Shown: positions 48,874 through 59,460, counted from the stretch's first letter. The stretch is DNA of 64,000 nt from Dermatemys mawii (GCA_007922305.1 ML677364.1:14613624-14677623); one strand, 5' to 3'. The notes: generated by a model from the sequence alone, not told the origin. Translations and numbers: made by a program.

Positions 48874-49929
48874 TAGGGTGACCAGATGTCCCGATTTGAT
48901 CGGGACAGTCCTGATTTTAGGGCACTTGTCCCGCATCCTGACCGAAGTATGGTCGGGATGCCCTTTGTCCTGATATACGGGACCTTGCACTACTCACCCC
49001 AACTGCTTCCCAGCTGGCAGGGTGGCTGAGTCACTCCCTGCCGGCAGGGACACACCCCTGACTGCCCCAGGCAGAGTCAGGGTAGCCAGGTCTCTCTGCT
49101 GGCGCCGGAGCATGCTGCAGGGGCGGGAGGGCGGGGGGCTCTGCTTGCAGGCACCGACAAAGGGAGGGAGCAGGGGCAGAGAACCCCCGGACACCCCCAC
49201 CCCCCGCTCCAGCCCCTCATCAGGGATCATCGGCCCCACCCACAGCCCCCTGCCCCAGGCAGAGAGAGAGTCAGGACAGGTCTCTCTTCCCACGCCTGTG
49301 CAAGCAGCCCCCGGCCCTATCCCCACACGCACCGGCAGAGAGAGACCTGTCCTGACTCTCTCTCTCTGCATGAGGCAGGAGGCTGTGGGTGGGGCTGATG
49401 AGCGCAACTGGTAAACAGGGGAGCATGGTTATATGGTAAGCATGTGGTGTGGCGGGGACCAAAGGGCGAAGCCGGGTGCAGGAACAGGCAGTTTGGCCCT
49501 GCCGTTCCCCATGCACCAGGAAAAAAAGCCACTCTCTCCCCTCGAAAGTTCAGGTCACTCGTAGGGTGCCACCACCCACCCTTTGTAAACCAAGTCATAC
49601 AGAGCTGTCGGGTCTTCCCTGTGTGTCTAGGGGAGGGGAAGGTGCAAAATAAAAACAATAACAATATAACACTATCAGGTTATTCATTTATTTTCAGTAA
49701 ATATATAAACTAAATAATAGTACATTTTAACCTCTGGCCCCGTGGTTTTTACAACCCCTCTTTCAGCTTCCTAGAGCTGTGTGCCCCCTTTCATGGCTCT
49801 GGTCAGAGCTGTCCACCTGTGCCTGTTGTGCCCCACCCCCTGCTAATGCCCTATCCCCTGCTCACACCCCCCCAAATCCCCCTCACCCAATGTGTCCTGA
49901 TATTTCATTCTTCCGATCTGGTCACCCTA
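48874..49929. mobile_element. hAT-like element inside CR1, perfect 8 bp TSD
   Basis: Left terminus tagggtgaccagatgtcccg, right terminus gatctggtcaccct-a. The flanking 8-mers are both ccttaatc (48866-48873 and 49930-49937), and the CR1 text reads through once one copy is removed. The 1056 bp interior is GC-rich and contains a long inverted repeat (about 49234-49286 with about 49338-49394) but no transposase. The 137-, 130- and 115-codon frames here overlap one another on both strands and are compositional artefacts. Confidence 0.9.
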
Positions 49930-50158
49930 CCTTAATCTCCTCTTTCCAAACTAAACATACCCCGTTCCTTCAGCTTTTGCTCATATGGCTTGCACATCCC
50001 TTTGATCATCTTTGTTGTTCACCTCTGGATCCTTTCCAGATTCTCTACATTCTTTCTATACAGTGGTGACCAAAACTGAATAGTACTCTAGCCGAAGCCT
50101 GACTAGCACCAAGTAGAGTGGTACTATCATCTCCCATGACTTGCATGCTAGGCATCTA

Positions 50159-50419
50159 TTAATGAAACCCGCAAATTGCATTTGTTTGTTTTGCAACAGT
50201 ATCAGGTTGTTGACTCATATTGAGATTTAGATCAACCACAACACTCAGACCCTTCTCAGTAGTGCTGCTGCCAAGCCAATTATCTCCCATTCTTGTGGAT
50301 TTGGTTTTTCTCCCTAAGTCCAGCACCTTGCAATTGTCTTTGCTGAATTTCATTTTATTGTCTAGAACCCAGTTCTCCAATTTATCAAGAGCCTTTTGAA
50401 TTTTAGATCTATCCTCCAA
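50159..50419 (-). pseudogene. Outer CR1 reverse transcriptase, C-terminal piece
   Basis: An 86-residue open stretch reads IQKALDKLENWVLDNKMKFS, then CKVLDLGRK and GLSVVVDLNLNMSQQ. These are the recognisable CR1 RT thumb blocks (DLDKLE-W, MKFN--KCKVL-LG, LGV-VD-KLNMS). The second part overlaps the sequence duplicated at 48185-48289. It is a surviving open fragment of a dead element, not an expressed gene. Confidence 0.85.
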
Positions 50420-51067
50420 AATGTTTGCACTACCTTTGTGTCACCTGCGAATTTGATCAGTATGCTCTCTCTTCCTACATCCAGTCATTAACAAAGATGC
50501 TAAATAACACCAGACCCAGAACATATCTCTGTAGAACGCCACTTGGGACCTCCCTCCAATATGACATCATTGCATTAAGAGTTACTCTTGTTTGCGGTTG
50601 TTTAACCAGTCACGTGAGTTTAGTAGAATTACCAGTAAGTATACATTTCTCCATTTTACTTGTGATCATATAAGATTAGGGTTGGAAGAGACCTCAGGAG
50701 GTCATCTAATCCAATCCCCTGTTTAAAGCAGGATCAACCCCAACTAAATCATCCCAGCCAGGGCTTTGTCAAGCCGGCCTTAAAAACCTGAAGGATAGAG
50801 ATTCTACCATCTCCCTAGGTAACCCATTCCAGTGCTTCACCACCCTCCTAGTGAAAAAGTTTTTCCTAATATCCAAAATGGACCTCCCACACTGCAACTT
50901 GAGACCATTGCTGCTGCTTCTGTCATCTGCCACCACTGAGAACAGCCTAGCTCCATTCCCTTCAGGAGGCTGCTATCAAATATCCCCTCACTCTTCTCTT
51001 CTGCCAAATAACCGCAGTTCACTCAGCCTCTCTTCCTAAGACATCTGTCCCAGCTCCCTAATCATTT

Positions 51068-51529
51068 TCATTGGACTCTCTCCAATTTCCCCACATCCTT
51101 TCTGTGGTAGGGGGCCCCAAACTGGATGCAGTATTCCAGATGTGGCCTCACCAGTGCTGAATAGAGAGCAATATTCACTTCCCTCAATCTGCTGGCAATG
51201 CTCTTTCTAATGCAGACCAGTATGCCATTAGCCATAATGGCAATAAGGGCACACTCTTGACTCATATGCAGCTTCTCATCCCCTGTAATCCCCAAGTCCT
51301 TTTCTGCAGAACTGTCACTTAGCCAGTCAGTCCCCAGCCCATAGCAGTGCATGGGATTCTTCTGTCCCAAGTGAAGGACTCTGCACTTGTCCTTGTTGAA
51401 CCTCATCAGATTTATTTTGGCCCAATCCTCCAGTTTGTCCAGGTCACTCTGTATCCAATCCCTACCTTCCAGCATATCTATCTCTCCTCCCCAGTTTAGT
51501 GTCATCTTGTGAACTTGCTGAGGGTGCAA
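51068..51529 (-). pseudogene. Inner CR1 reverse transcriptase, C-terminal part
   Basis: 153-residue open stretch containing IQSDLDKLEDWAKINLMRFN, CRVLHLGQKNPMH, AEKDLGITGDEKLHMSQ and ALVRPHLEYCIQFGAPY, which are the CR1 RT thumb and C-terminal blocks in the correct order. The active-site YADD-like motif lies upstream in the deleted part. Open by chance of recent decay; no sign of function. Confidence 0.9.
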
Positions 51530-51809
51530 TCCACACCATCCTCAAGATCATTGATAAAGATATTGCATAAAACCGGCTCCACAACTGACCCCTGGGGTAT
51601 TCTGCTTGGTGATGGCTACCAACTAGACATCAAGTGTTGATCACTAGCCAACAATCTAGCCAGATTTCTATTCACCTTATTGTTCATTAATCCAATCCAT
51701 GCTTTTTTAACTTGCTGGCAAGAATACTGTGGGAGATCTCATCAAAAGCTTTGCTAAAGTCAAGGTATATCAAGGGTCTGTATTCTGCTACACTCCTTTC
51801 TTCCTTTTG

Positions 51810-52533
51810 TCAGGATCCTGAACTCAACCATCTCCTGGTCACTGCTTCCAGGTTGCCAGCCATTTCTACTTTCCCTACTAATTGTTCCCTATTTGTGAGC
51901 AACAAGTCAAGAGGAGCATGGCCCTTAGTTGGTTCCTCCAGCACTTGCACCAGGAAGTTGTCCCCAACACTCTCCAAAAATTTTCTGGATTGTCTGTGCA
52001 CAGCTGTATTGCTTTCCCAGCAGATAGATATCAGGGAGATTGAAGTCCCCCATGAGAACCATGCCTGTGATCTAAAAACTTCTGTTAGTTGTCTACCTCA
52101 TCCTCCTGATCTGGTGGTCTATAGCAGCTGCCCACCATGACATTCCTCCTTATTGCTCTTGCCTCTAAACTTAAACCAAAAGACTCTCAACTGGCTTTTC
52201 TTCAGTTTCACACTGGAGCTCTGAGCAGTTATACTGCTCTCTTACATACATACAGTCCACTTTTTCTCCCTGACCTGTCCTTCCTGAACAGTTTATACCC
52301 TTTGTGACAGTGCTCCACTCATGTGAGTTACCCCTCCAAGTCTCTGTTATGCCAATCACATCATAGTTCCTTGACTCTGCCAGGACTTCCAATTCTTCCT
52401 GCTTGTTTCCCAGGCTTCTTGCGTTCATGTACAGGCACCTAAAATAACTAGCCGATTTCACTACTTTCTTAGTATGAATCAGGAGGCCTCCCCTGTTGCA
52501 CCCTTCTCCTTGTATTTCCTCCCGGTATCCCAC
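51810..52533 (-). pseudogene. Inner CR1 ORF2 endonuclease domain
   Basis: Two open pieces cover the apurinic-type endonuclease. The N-terminal piece (52171-52533) has LYMNARSLGNKQEELEVLAE and YDVIGITETWRGNSHEWS, including the ITETW block with its catalytic Glu. The C-terminal piece (51810-52001) has SRKFLESVGDNFLVQVLEEP and LDLLLTNREQLVG, the end of the domain. The middle (52002-52170) is frameshifted. In intact CR1 this domain nicks target DNA for target-primed reverse transcription. Confidence 0.88.
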
Positions 52534-52759
52534 TTACCCCTGGGCTTCGGTCACCATGCCCTGGCAAACCTAATTTAAAGCCCTCCTCACTAGGTTAGCA
52601 AGCCTGCCTGTGAAGATGCTCTTCACTCTCTTAGTTAGTTGGATCCCATCTCTTTCTAACAGTCCTTCCTGGAACAGCATCCGATGGTCGAAGAATCCAA
52701 AGCCCCCTCTCTGACACTACCTGTGTAACTGCACATTTACCTCCTTAATTCAATGTCTC

Positions 52760-53336
52760 TACCTAGGCCTGTTCCTTTAACAGGGAAGATGGATGAGAAT
52801 ACAACTTGCACCTCAAGCTCCTTTACCCTTCTTCCCAGAGCCACATAGTCTGCAGTGACCAGCTCAAGATCATTATTGGCAGTATCATTGGTGCCCACAT
52901 AGAGAAGTAGGAATGTGTAGCAGTCTCAGGACTTGATCAGTCTCGGCAAATGCTCCCTCACATCCTAAATTCTAGCTCCAGGCATGCAGCACACTTCTCA
53001 AGTTTCTTGGTCTGGTCGACAGATGGATGACTCTGTCCCTTAGGAGGGAGTCCCAGACCACCACCACTCATCTCCTCTCTTGGGAGTGATGATTGTGGAA
53101 CCCTCATCCCTAAGACAATGCATCTCATGCCTTCCAGTCAATGGGGTCTCCTTCTAATCCCTTCTGTCAGATGATTCTTCCAAACCATTCTCCCCCATAG
53201 TACCTGTACAGAGAGCCTGAAAACGGTTTCTTACCTCTTTCTGCATTGGAGATACATGGGTTCTCCTTTTTCTTCTTCTGGAGGTCACATGCTGCCAATT
53301 TTCTTCCCTGTTCTGCACTGCCCTCTCTGATTCCAC
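52760..53336 (-). pseudogene. Inner CR1 ORF1 with SGNH-esterase-like block
   Basis: The minus-strand open piece 53154-53336 has WQHVTSRRRKRRT and VRNRFQAL, the basic stretch and 'LQNRF-AL' step of CR1 ORF1. Downstream at about 53046-53070 a VVVVWDSLLRDRV string sits where the GDS(L) block I of SGNH hydrolases is expected, with Gly replaced by Trp. About 57 codons on, at about 52880-52905, LLLYVGTNDTANNDLE keeps the GTND block. In-frame stops between them show decay. Some CR1 ORF1 proteins are known to carry an esterase domain; the assignment here is from motifs only. Confidence 0.75.
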
Positions 53337-53371
53337 AGCATGCTGTGCCTACAGTACCAAACACTGACTTC

Positions 53372-53808
53372 TGTCCAGAAAGTCTTCAAAGTAATGATCA
53401 TGTCATGTGGAACTGTGTCAAAAGCCTTGCTAAAGTCCAGGTGTATTATGTCCATTGTATTTCCCCCATCCACCAAAACCTTGTCAAAGAAGGAAATCAA
53501 GCTGGTTTGGCAAGATTTGTTCTTATTAAGTACATGCTAGTGATCTCCCCTTCATCCTCCACATATTCGCAAATTGAATGTTTTATACATTGTTCTAGTA
53601 CCTTCCCAGATATAAGGGTCAGGCTGACTGATTTATGGTTCCCCAAATCCTCCTTCCCCCCCCCCTTTTTTTTTAAGATGGACACTACTTCCGCTGGGAC
53701 CTCTCCTTTCATCAATGAGTTTTCAAATATCCTTGCCAGTGGTGCGGAGATTTCCTTCAGCACCCAGAGGTGAATATCATCAGGCTCCGCTAACTTGAAC
53801 TCATTCAA
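53372..53808 (-). pseudogene. Outer CR1 reverse transcriptase, N-terminal and palm piece
   Basis: One open piece (53497-53808) has EPDDIHLWVLKEISAPLARI, SGEVP-like MKGEVPAEVVSILKKKGGGK and LGNHKSVSLTLISGKVLEQ. The next (53285-53500) has DKVLVDGGNTMDIIHLDFSK and AFDTVPHDMI, the palm block with the first catalytic Asp in LDFSKAFD. The frame changes between the pieces. A C/T run at 53657-53675 sits inside. The 175-codon plus-strand frame here is the antisense of this relic. Confidence 0.9.
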
Positions 53809-54421
53809 ATTAGTTAATGATCTATGATATGTTCTCTACTTTATCCTGATCTGCATCCATTCACCTTTCTTGTCTGATAACTTTGATCACATGCTGATTT
53901 TTTTGAGTGAAGACTGAAATAAAGTCAGCACTGAGCAGCTCTGCCTTATCTTCCATCACCAGCTCACTTTCTTCATGGAGCAGTGGACCCACACTATCCC
54001 TGATTTTCCCTTTTTTTGTCTGAAATATTTGTAGAATCCCTTCTTGTTGTCATTTCTGGCCAGTTGTAACTCCTTCCTTGCCTTGGTTTTTCTGACTTCT
54101 TTTTAATTTATTTTATTTTTTTGTCCCTATATGTGCCTGCTATTCCCACATTTGTCATTCCATTTCCTATATGTATCCATTTTGGGTTTGATGTGCAACC
54201 ACAGTGCTCTCCTTTGTCTCTCCTTTCCTTCTTCTGCATCGGAATAGCTTGATGTTGAGCCTCTAGTATTACATCTTTTAGGAACTGCCAGTGCCCTTCA
54301 ACTCCTTTTCTTCCTAATTGGTCTCTCCAGGAGATCTTGCCTACTATTTCGCTGAGTTGGTTGAAGTCTCCTTTTTTGAAGTGTCTTTGTTTTACTGTCC
54401 TTCTTTCCTTTGAATGTTGGA

Positions 54422-55869
54422 CCTAGGATCATATACCTAGGCCTGGCAGAATTTGATGTTTACTTTTAAGCATTTTTTTTCAGTTTTTATCAATTTTAAA
54501 TTTTCACAGTTGCAGAAAACTCATGGGACAAGCAATTACTTATTGACAATGGACATTGAGATTCAACAAGTTTAAAGTTCTCTGCTCTGAAAACACACAT
54601 TGTCAATATCATGTTTCAAAATATACAAAGTAAATATCCTTAAATAAAACTGTTTTTTCTCAAGAAGCATTTTTCTTACTCTGCCTAGCTGTAAATTTCA
54701 ATTATTATTGAAGAAATAATTTTTCAGCAGTTTGTGTGCCTGGTGAAATCAACATTTACCAGTAAAAGTCTAATCTTCACAAGCTTACATATATGCTACA
54801 AAAAAATGGACTTCTGTGTGAAGGTGGTAACTGAGTTAAGAGGGAAAAGTATGCAGATACAATGATGTTGGGTGTTGAATGGTTTAATAATTTTAATATT
54901 AGTCATACTTTGAATTCTTTGAATTATTCTATTGTCTGGCTATAACTAAAGAAGAAGAGGAGACACTTGATATGGATTTAATCAGGCTGCAACTTTATTA
55001 TTAGATGTGTGGGACTACCCAGCAGATAAAAGTGTACAGTACAGATAACCACTATACCATCTATATTTGAAACTAAAGGACATAACATTAAAATATTTAA
55101 AGTTGCATATTGCTATAAACTATCATTAATGAGTGTTTAAGTTTATGAATGGAGAACTAGAAACACTACTAGATACACACATAGCGTTTTAATAGTGACT
55201 TTCTGTACCACATCAGAAATAAATGATTTTTCAAATGTTAAGCAATAAAGCACATATATTTATTTCACTGAAAACAGCACAGTACACAGGAAGAGTAGTA
55301 CGAAAAATGAGACTTCAGAAAAACAATAGCTTTCAAATGCTTTTTGACCAGACAACACCTTACCCATTAGCAGGCTGCTAAGGACAAAGAGTCCATAAAA
55401 TTCACTCCTATCAGGCCAATCTGGCTTGAACCAATGGCTTTTATTTTATAATGAAAGGGAACTCTGCAAACCTGCTTACCTGCATCAGTTGCTTGTATGT
55501 GTCTGCCTTGTCTTACTAGACTACAAGAACACATCAGTTAACACATTTTAGCAGCAGAGTGCACGGTTAACTCAGGCTCTTCCTTGGGTTTTTCCTCTAA
55601 CCTTCCTCTCACCCACACACAAACCTCTCTCACCTGAATTTGGTCATGATTTTTCACTCAGAATAGCTGGCCAAGATGGACTCCACTTTCACTTGGGATG
55701 GAACTCCACCCACTTTGCAGTTTGGATCTAGGTTAAACCACTCAAATGCTGAGCGATAGCCCTGCAGTGCCTTCCCACAATCCCCACTATGTACCTAGAA
55801 GGAAAGACAAGTTATCCCACAATTCACTGGGAAAGAATCACAGAGCAGCTCAGTTGTGTGCAGCACAAA
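54422..55869. other. AT-rich stretch, nothing recognised except one short repeat
   Basis: Contains the repeat copy at 54970-55050 listed separately. No coding frame of note. Confidence 0.45.
54970..55050. repeat. Second copy of the repeat at 21306
   Basis: aatcaggctgcaactttatt, then a gatgtgtgggactacccagc block, then agataaaagtgtacagtaca aligns closely with 21320-21390. Both copies share the same left part and diverge after about 80 bases. Confidence 0.7.
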
Positions 55870-55975
55870 AAATCATGATGGTCTAGATAATACTTAGTCC
55901 TGCCATGAGTGCAGGGGACTGGACTAGATAACTTCTCAAGGTCCCTTCCAGTTCCATGATTCTATGAACTTCTTC
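55870..55975 (+). mobile_element. CR1 3' end fragment, plus strand
   Basis: aatacttagtcctgccatga, then gtgcaggggactggactaga, then gataact-tct and aaggtcccttccagttccat followed by gattctatgaa. This is an almost canonical CR1 3' end with the terminal gattctatgaa repeat unit. About 100 bp remain, 5' truncated; well preserved, so relatively young. Confidence 0.92.
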
Positions 55976-57655
55976 CTGAAGTCCTAGCAACACCCTCAGG
56001 TGAGTGCAGCTCTAGTGAGAACACAGTAATTCAGGTAGGGCTTTGCAGTGTGGCTGCTCCCCTCTGGGCTATGCTAACCCAGATGCCAATCATCTCAGTT
56101 AACCCTACAGTGAAGACACACTCTGAGGAATTACACCAGAATGAAGGTCCCCAACTTGGTTCTGATCACCTCCCTCTCAGTTATGCTCGACTGTTGCTGA
56201 CTCTCAAAGCAGAGTTGTTCACATTAAACACCAAGTTACTTCTGGCCAGGAGGTTATGAAAGGAGAATGTTTTTAAAGAGGAATTCTTGACAGCAGCTGT
56301 TTTGTTTTTTAAATAATGTTGCTTTTCCTCCCAATGGATTTATAACAAACTCTATGGAACTGGAAATATGCTTTGAAAAATATAAAAATTCTGCTCTGTG
56401 AAAAGATGCATTTATCTGCCTTCTCTGTCCTCCTCCTTTTACTTCTTGGAATTTGTTGTCCACATGCACACTTGACAGATAACGGCTCATTGGTCCTTAA
56501 TGGGGCTTGGCTTTATTAGTCATTCAAATAAGAATTTAAACAACCCATAAATGTTAGCCTAAGCTTTCTCCCCAAGCTTGACTGTTTCTTGGACTTCTCT
56601 ACATGACCTCCCATGTACTACCCCAGCTGCTATTATATCCTACTTGAAACTAACAAGATCTTCTTGACAGCATAAATCAGCAGTAATTGCTCTGCATCTT
56701 TAGACCAGGTTCTAGCATCTGAGATCTACTTAGCTCAACTATGCAGAGCAGGGCCCTAGAAGCAGCCATTCTGATACAGAGGCTTTCAAGGAAAACTCTG
56801 GTGCTGCAAAACTGGTGATGATACAGTAACCCATGTGCGGCACGTTGGGTACTGAACCTATGTTCCAGCACCTGTTACTACTGGTATTATTACTAGAAGA
56901 TGTAAAACAGATCCTCCAGTTCATTTGTGCTGTGTATTTTTAAGTGGAATGTGACTGTTAAATGTGTACTGCATTACAAACCACTTTAAGGTATGAAGAA
57001 GAGTATTGTATCCACTGAAAATGACATGGGGAATGTAAATAGGCAGAATGTATAATAATTCAAACTGGAATATGGCCAGGCCATGAGAGCTAAACCCTAG
57101 AGACTGATGAATTTCCCAAAATTAAAAGAAATTAACATAGGTTGAAGTTTACCCTGATGCAGGGGGCCCATATAAAACCCTATGGGCTATGTGCAGTTAA
57201 GTGCTGCATCATGCCTTGTCTGAGGTGCCTACACTGATCTTTACTCATTGAGGTAGAGTGCGTGTCTATTTGTGGTAGCAGAGAGGTTTTACTAACAAGA
57301 GGTAGGACTGATGCACTGAACAGCAAAGACTGTATATAGCCACATACCATCTGCAACATATGTTGGAAAGAAGTTGTTTTTGAACATTTCGACTTTGGGA
57401 TTGTTTTACCAGTACTGTTTTGTGTAACCTTTAGCCTATGACTTCAGGTTGCCTTCATTAAGCCTCAGAATTATAGGAAAATTAATAACTTTTTTCAAGG
57501 CTGAACTAAAATGTACTAATCCAGGTATAAAATCTGCTCACTTATTTGTGACCATGTCAGTTGATGATAATGAACAAACTAATTATCCATTTCTTTCTAT
57601 CTATCTTTGCCCTGTGCTGCATACTTTGCATATGAATGAGAGATGTTGTTGAAGG
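55976..57655. other. AT-rich stretch, no gene recognised
   Basis: Small antisense frame pairs without domains. No repeat identified. Confidence 0.45.
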
Positions 57656-57658
57656 ATC

Positions 57659-59310
57659 TCAGAGCACTTTACTAAGGTAGATATCATCATTATTAAACAC
57701 GAGTGGTCTCCTGAGGAATGCTGTGTCTGCTAGAGTGATTACAGTAGATGGCATTGCACCAGGAATCCTGTAGTGAAGTTCCCAGATCTGGTTCAATCCT
57801 GCAAATCCACAGATCTCTTGGGCAACCTCACATGTGGCGGGGTCAGGGCATGCACTCCCTGACATGCTGCTGGTGAGGTAGACGGCACAGCATGCTGCGG
57901 TGTTTTTGTCCATCCTGGCAACATGGCTGAGGAGCATGCAATGGTACTTTTGAATATAATGAGCAATTTAAGAAAGGCCAGATCTCTGTGAAATTCTAAC
58001 ATTTTGCACAAAGTCACACTACTTTATATTCGAGATTGACACTGACATAACATGTGGAATGCCTCTAGCCATTCCAAGTCTGCCTGTCACAGTGTCCAGA
58101 TTTCTAACCCATATAGCAATGCAAGTCCTCAGTGCAAAGATGTTCTTGCATCCATAAGTGAGACATAGGCTTTGATAAATAGGTCTCACCACCTGCTGTA
58201 TGAAGTCTATCTGGTTTGCAGTGACTGTTTTGAATGCTGCTTGCAGCCTAGGTAGATGAACTCATCAACGATCTCCATTATACTTCACCTCACTTGCACT
58301 GGGGCTTCCGGTGACCCAGTGCTCAGATACTGGACCCTGGTCGTCTGCCATGAAATCCACAACCACACAGGGTGGGCAATTTCTTGGAGACTTTGGAGAG
58401 TGGCACTGAAATTCTCTAATTTCTCCACAAGCAAGGCAGTGACATCGGCCTAGTCTTGTTTGGTAAACGCTTCTGAACCACCCTTGATTCTGACATGTGG
58501 AGCAGCAAGTTCTACTATCCAGTTGATAACTTGACAGAATAGTGCCGGGGTGAGAATGCACACCTGAGGTTGTATAGAAATGCTGTGAAAGACATCAACC
58601 AATGTGCGCCCTTGCATCAGTACCAGTGTGCACACCAGATCCAACAGAACATCTGGAATATTAACTCTTTTCACTGTGAGCCAAAGCACTGACCTGTCAA
58701 CCAAATCAGGAGTCACTTTGATGTTGACATAGCTACATGAAGTAGGCAATTAAATTCTCCATGCAGCAGCTCTGCCAGAAACTGAAGGGTAAGAACAGCA
58801 TCCACTGTTGACCACCCAACAGTAAAACCTGATTGCTGTGAACAACAATGTCTGTTAAGAGGAGCAGCTACACCCTACCAAGTAGAATGTGAGCAAAGAC
58901 CTTTCCAGGGACTTATAACAATGAGACTGGAGTCTGGGTGCTACAGTCTGTCTGGGATCCTTTGCCCTTGTACAGGGACATTATGATGCCATCTTTCTGT
59001 TCTACTGGTACTTTTCCTAATGCTCACACTTTTAAGAACAGTTGATGCAAGCCAATGTTCACCGATTCCAAAGCATCGTAGAGCAGCAGGTGTGGAATAC
59101 CCTCAATCTAGCAGCATGTCCATTCCATAACTTTTGGATGGCCTTTCTTACTTCCTCGAGTGATGGAAGGTCAGTGTTTGTCTCTGGGTCTGCAGCCATG
59201 TGGTTTGCCGGGTCACACAGCTCTATACAGCCATCAGCAGATTCAGCATGTTTTCATAATATGTTTTTCCATCTGTCCAGGAACTCATGTTGATGAGCAG
59301 GGAGAGCCAT
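57659..59310 (-). pseudogene. Non-CR1 LINE reverse-transcriptase relic
   Basis: Minus-strand reading gives an eroded RT in order. LPSLEEVRKAIQKLW lies near 59150, a CPCTRAKDPRQTVAP step near 58960, and SYVNIKVTPDLVDRSVLW near 58710, where families of this type have 'DIKSAFDSVDR'. VCILTPALFCQVINWIVE lies near 58545, an eroded AD--ALL active-site region near 58440, and FIYLG near 58250. LLYGLEIWTL sits near 58105 and LLSHVARMDKN near 57925. Several frame changes and stops. The order fits a non-LTR retrotransposon ORF, but the motifs differ from CR1; I cannot name the clade. Confidence 0.75.
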
Positions 59311-59359
59311 CTGGTTTCTTGATGAGTGTTAAGAGGATGTTTGTAGCTGCCAAACATAT

Positions 59360-59460
59360 ATTATCTGGAAATTTTAGATAGTGAAACTGAGGTGCATAGA
59401 GACAAGTGAATCATGCAAGATCTCATATTAATTTTCTGACTGAGCTGTGATGGGTTCAAG
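59360..59460 (-). repeat. MIR SINE fragment, minus strand
   Basis: gatagtgaaactgaggtgca, then tagagacaagtgaatcatgc, then a aagatctcatattaattttc step and gggttcaag read as the reverse complement of the MIR body. Diverged, about 100 bp. Confidence 0.65.

Larger units (their letters stand above)
50669..53350 (-). mobile_element. Inner CR1 retrotransposon, nested in outer CR1
   Basis: Its 3' end begins at about 50669 (plus strand taagattagggttggaagag, then gacctcaggaggtcatctaa). It keeps, 3' to 5', the RT C-terminal part (51068-51529), a short RT piece at 51690-51773 (gagatctcatcaaaagcttt), then jumps at about 51774 to the endonuclease C-terminal part, endonuclease N-terminal part and ORF1 (to about 53340). 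The jump means roughly the middle of the RT and the EN-RT linker are deleted. Removing this unit rejoins outer CR1 text at about 53360. Confidence 0.8.
48551..54421 (-). mobile_element. Outer CR1 retrotransposon, split by two insertions
   Basis: The 3' end is at 48551 (plus strand gaatcatagagttagaaggg, then atcatctagtctaaccccct). The element runs to 48873, resumes at 49938 after the hAT insertion, runs to about 50668, and resumes at about 53360 after the inner CR1. Its reverse transcriptase pieces lie at 50159-50419 and 53372-53808. The far part (53880-54421: a gtagaatcccttcttgttgt block near 54034, then ttgaagtctccttttttgaa near 54363) is the region between endonuclease and RT of the clade. 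Dead: stops, indels and insertions. Confidence 0.85.

Noticed and set aside
48994..49664. 137-, 130- and 115-codon frames
   Set aside because: Open because of GC-rich, stop-poor sequence inside the hAT-like element; mutually antisense and without domains.
53246..53773. 175-codon plus-strand open frame, the longest in the window
   Set aside because: It is the antisense of the outer CR1 reverse transcriptase and has no domain of its own.
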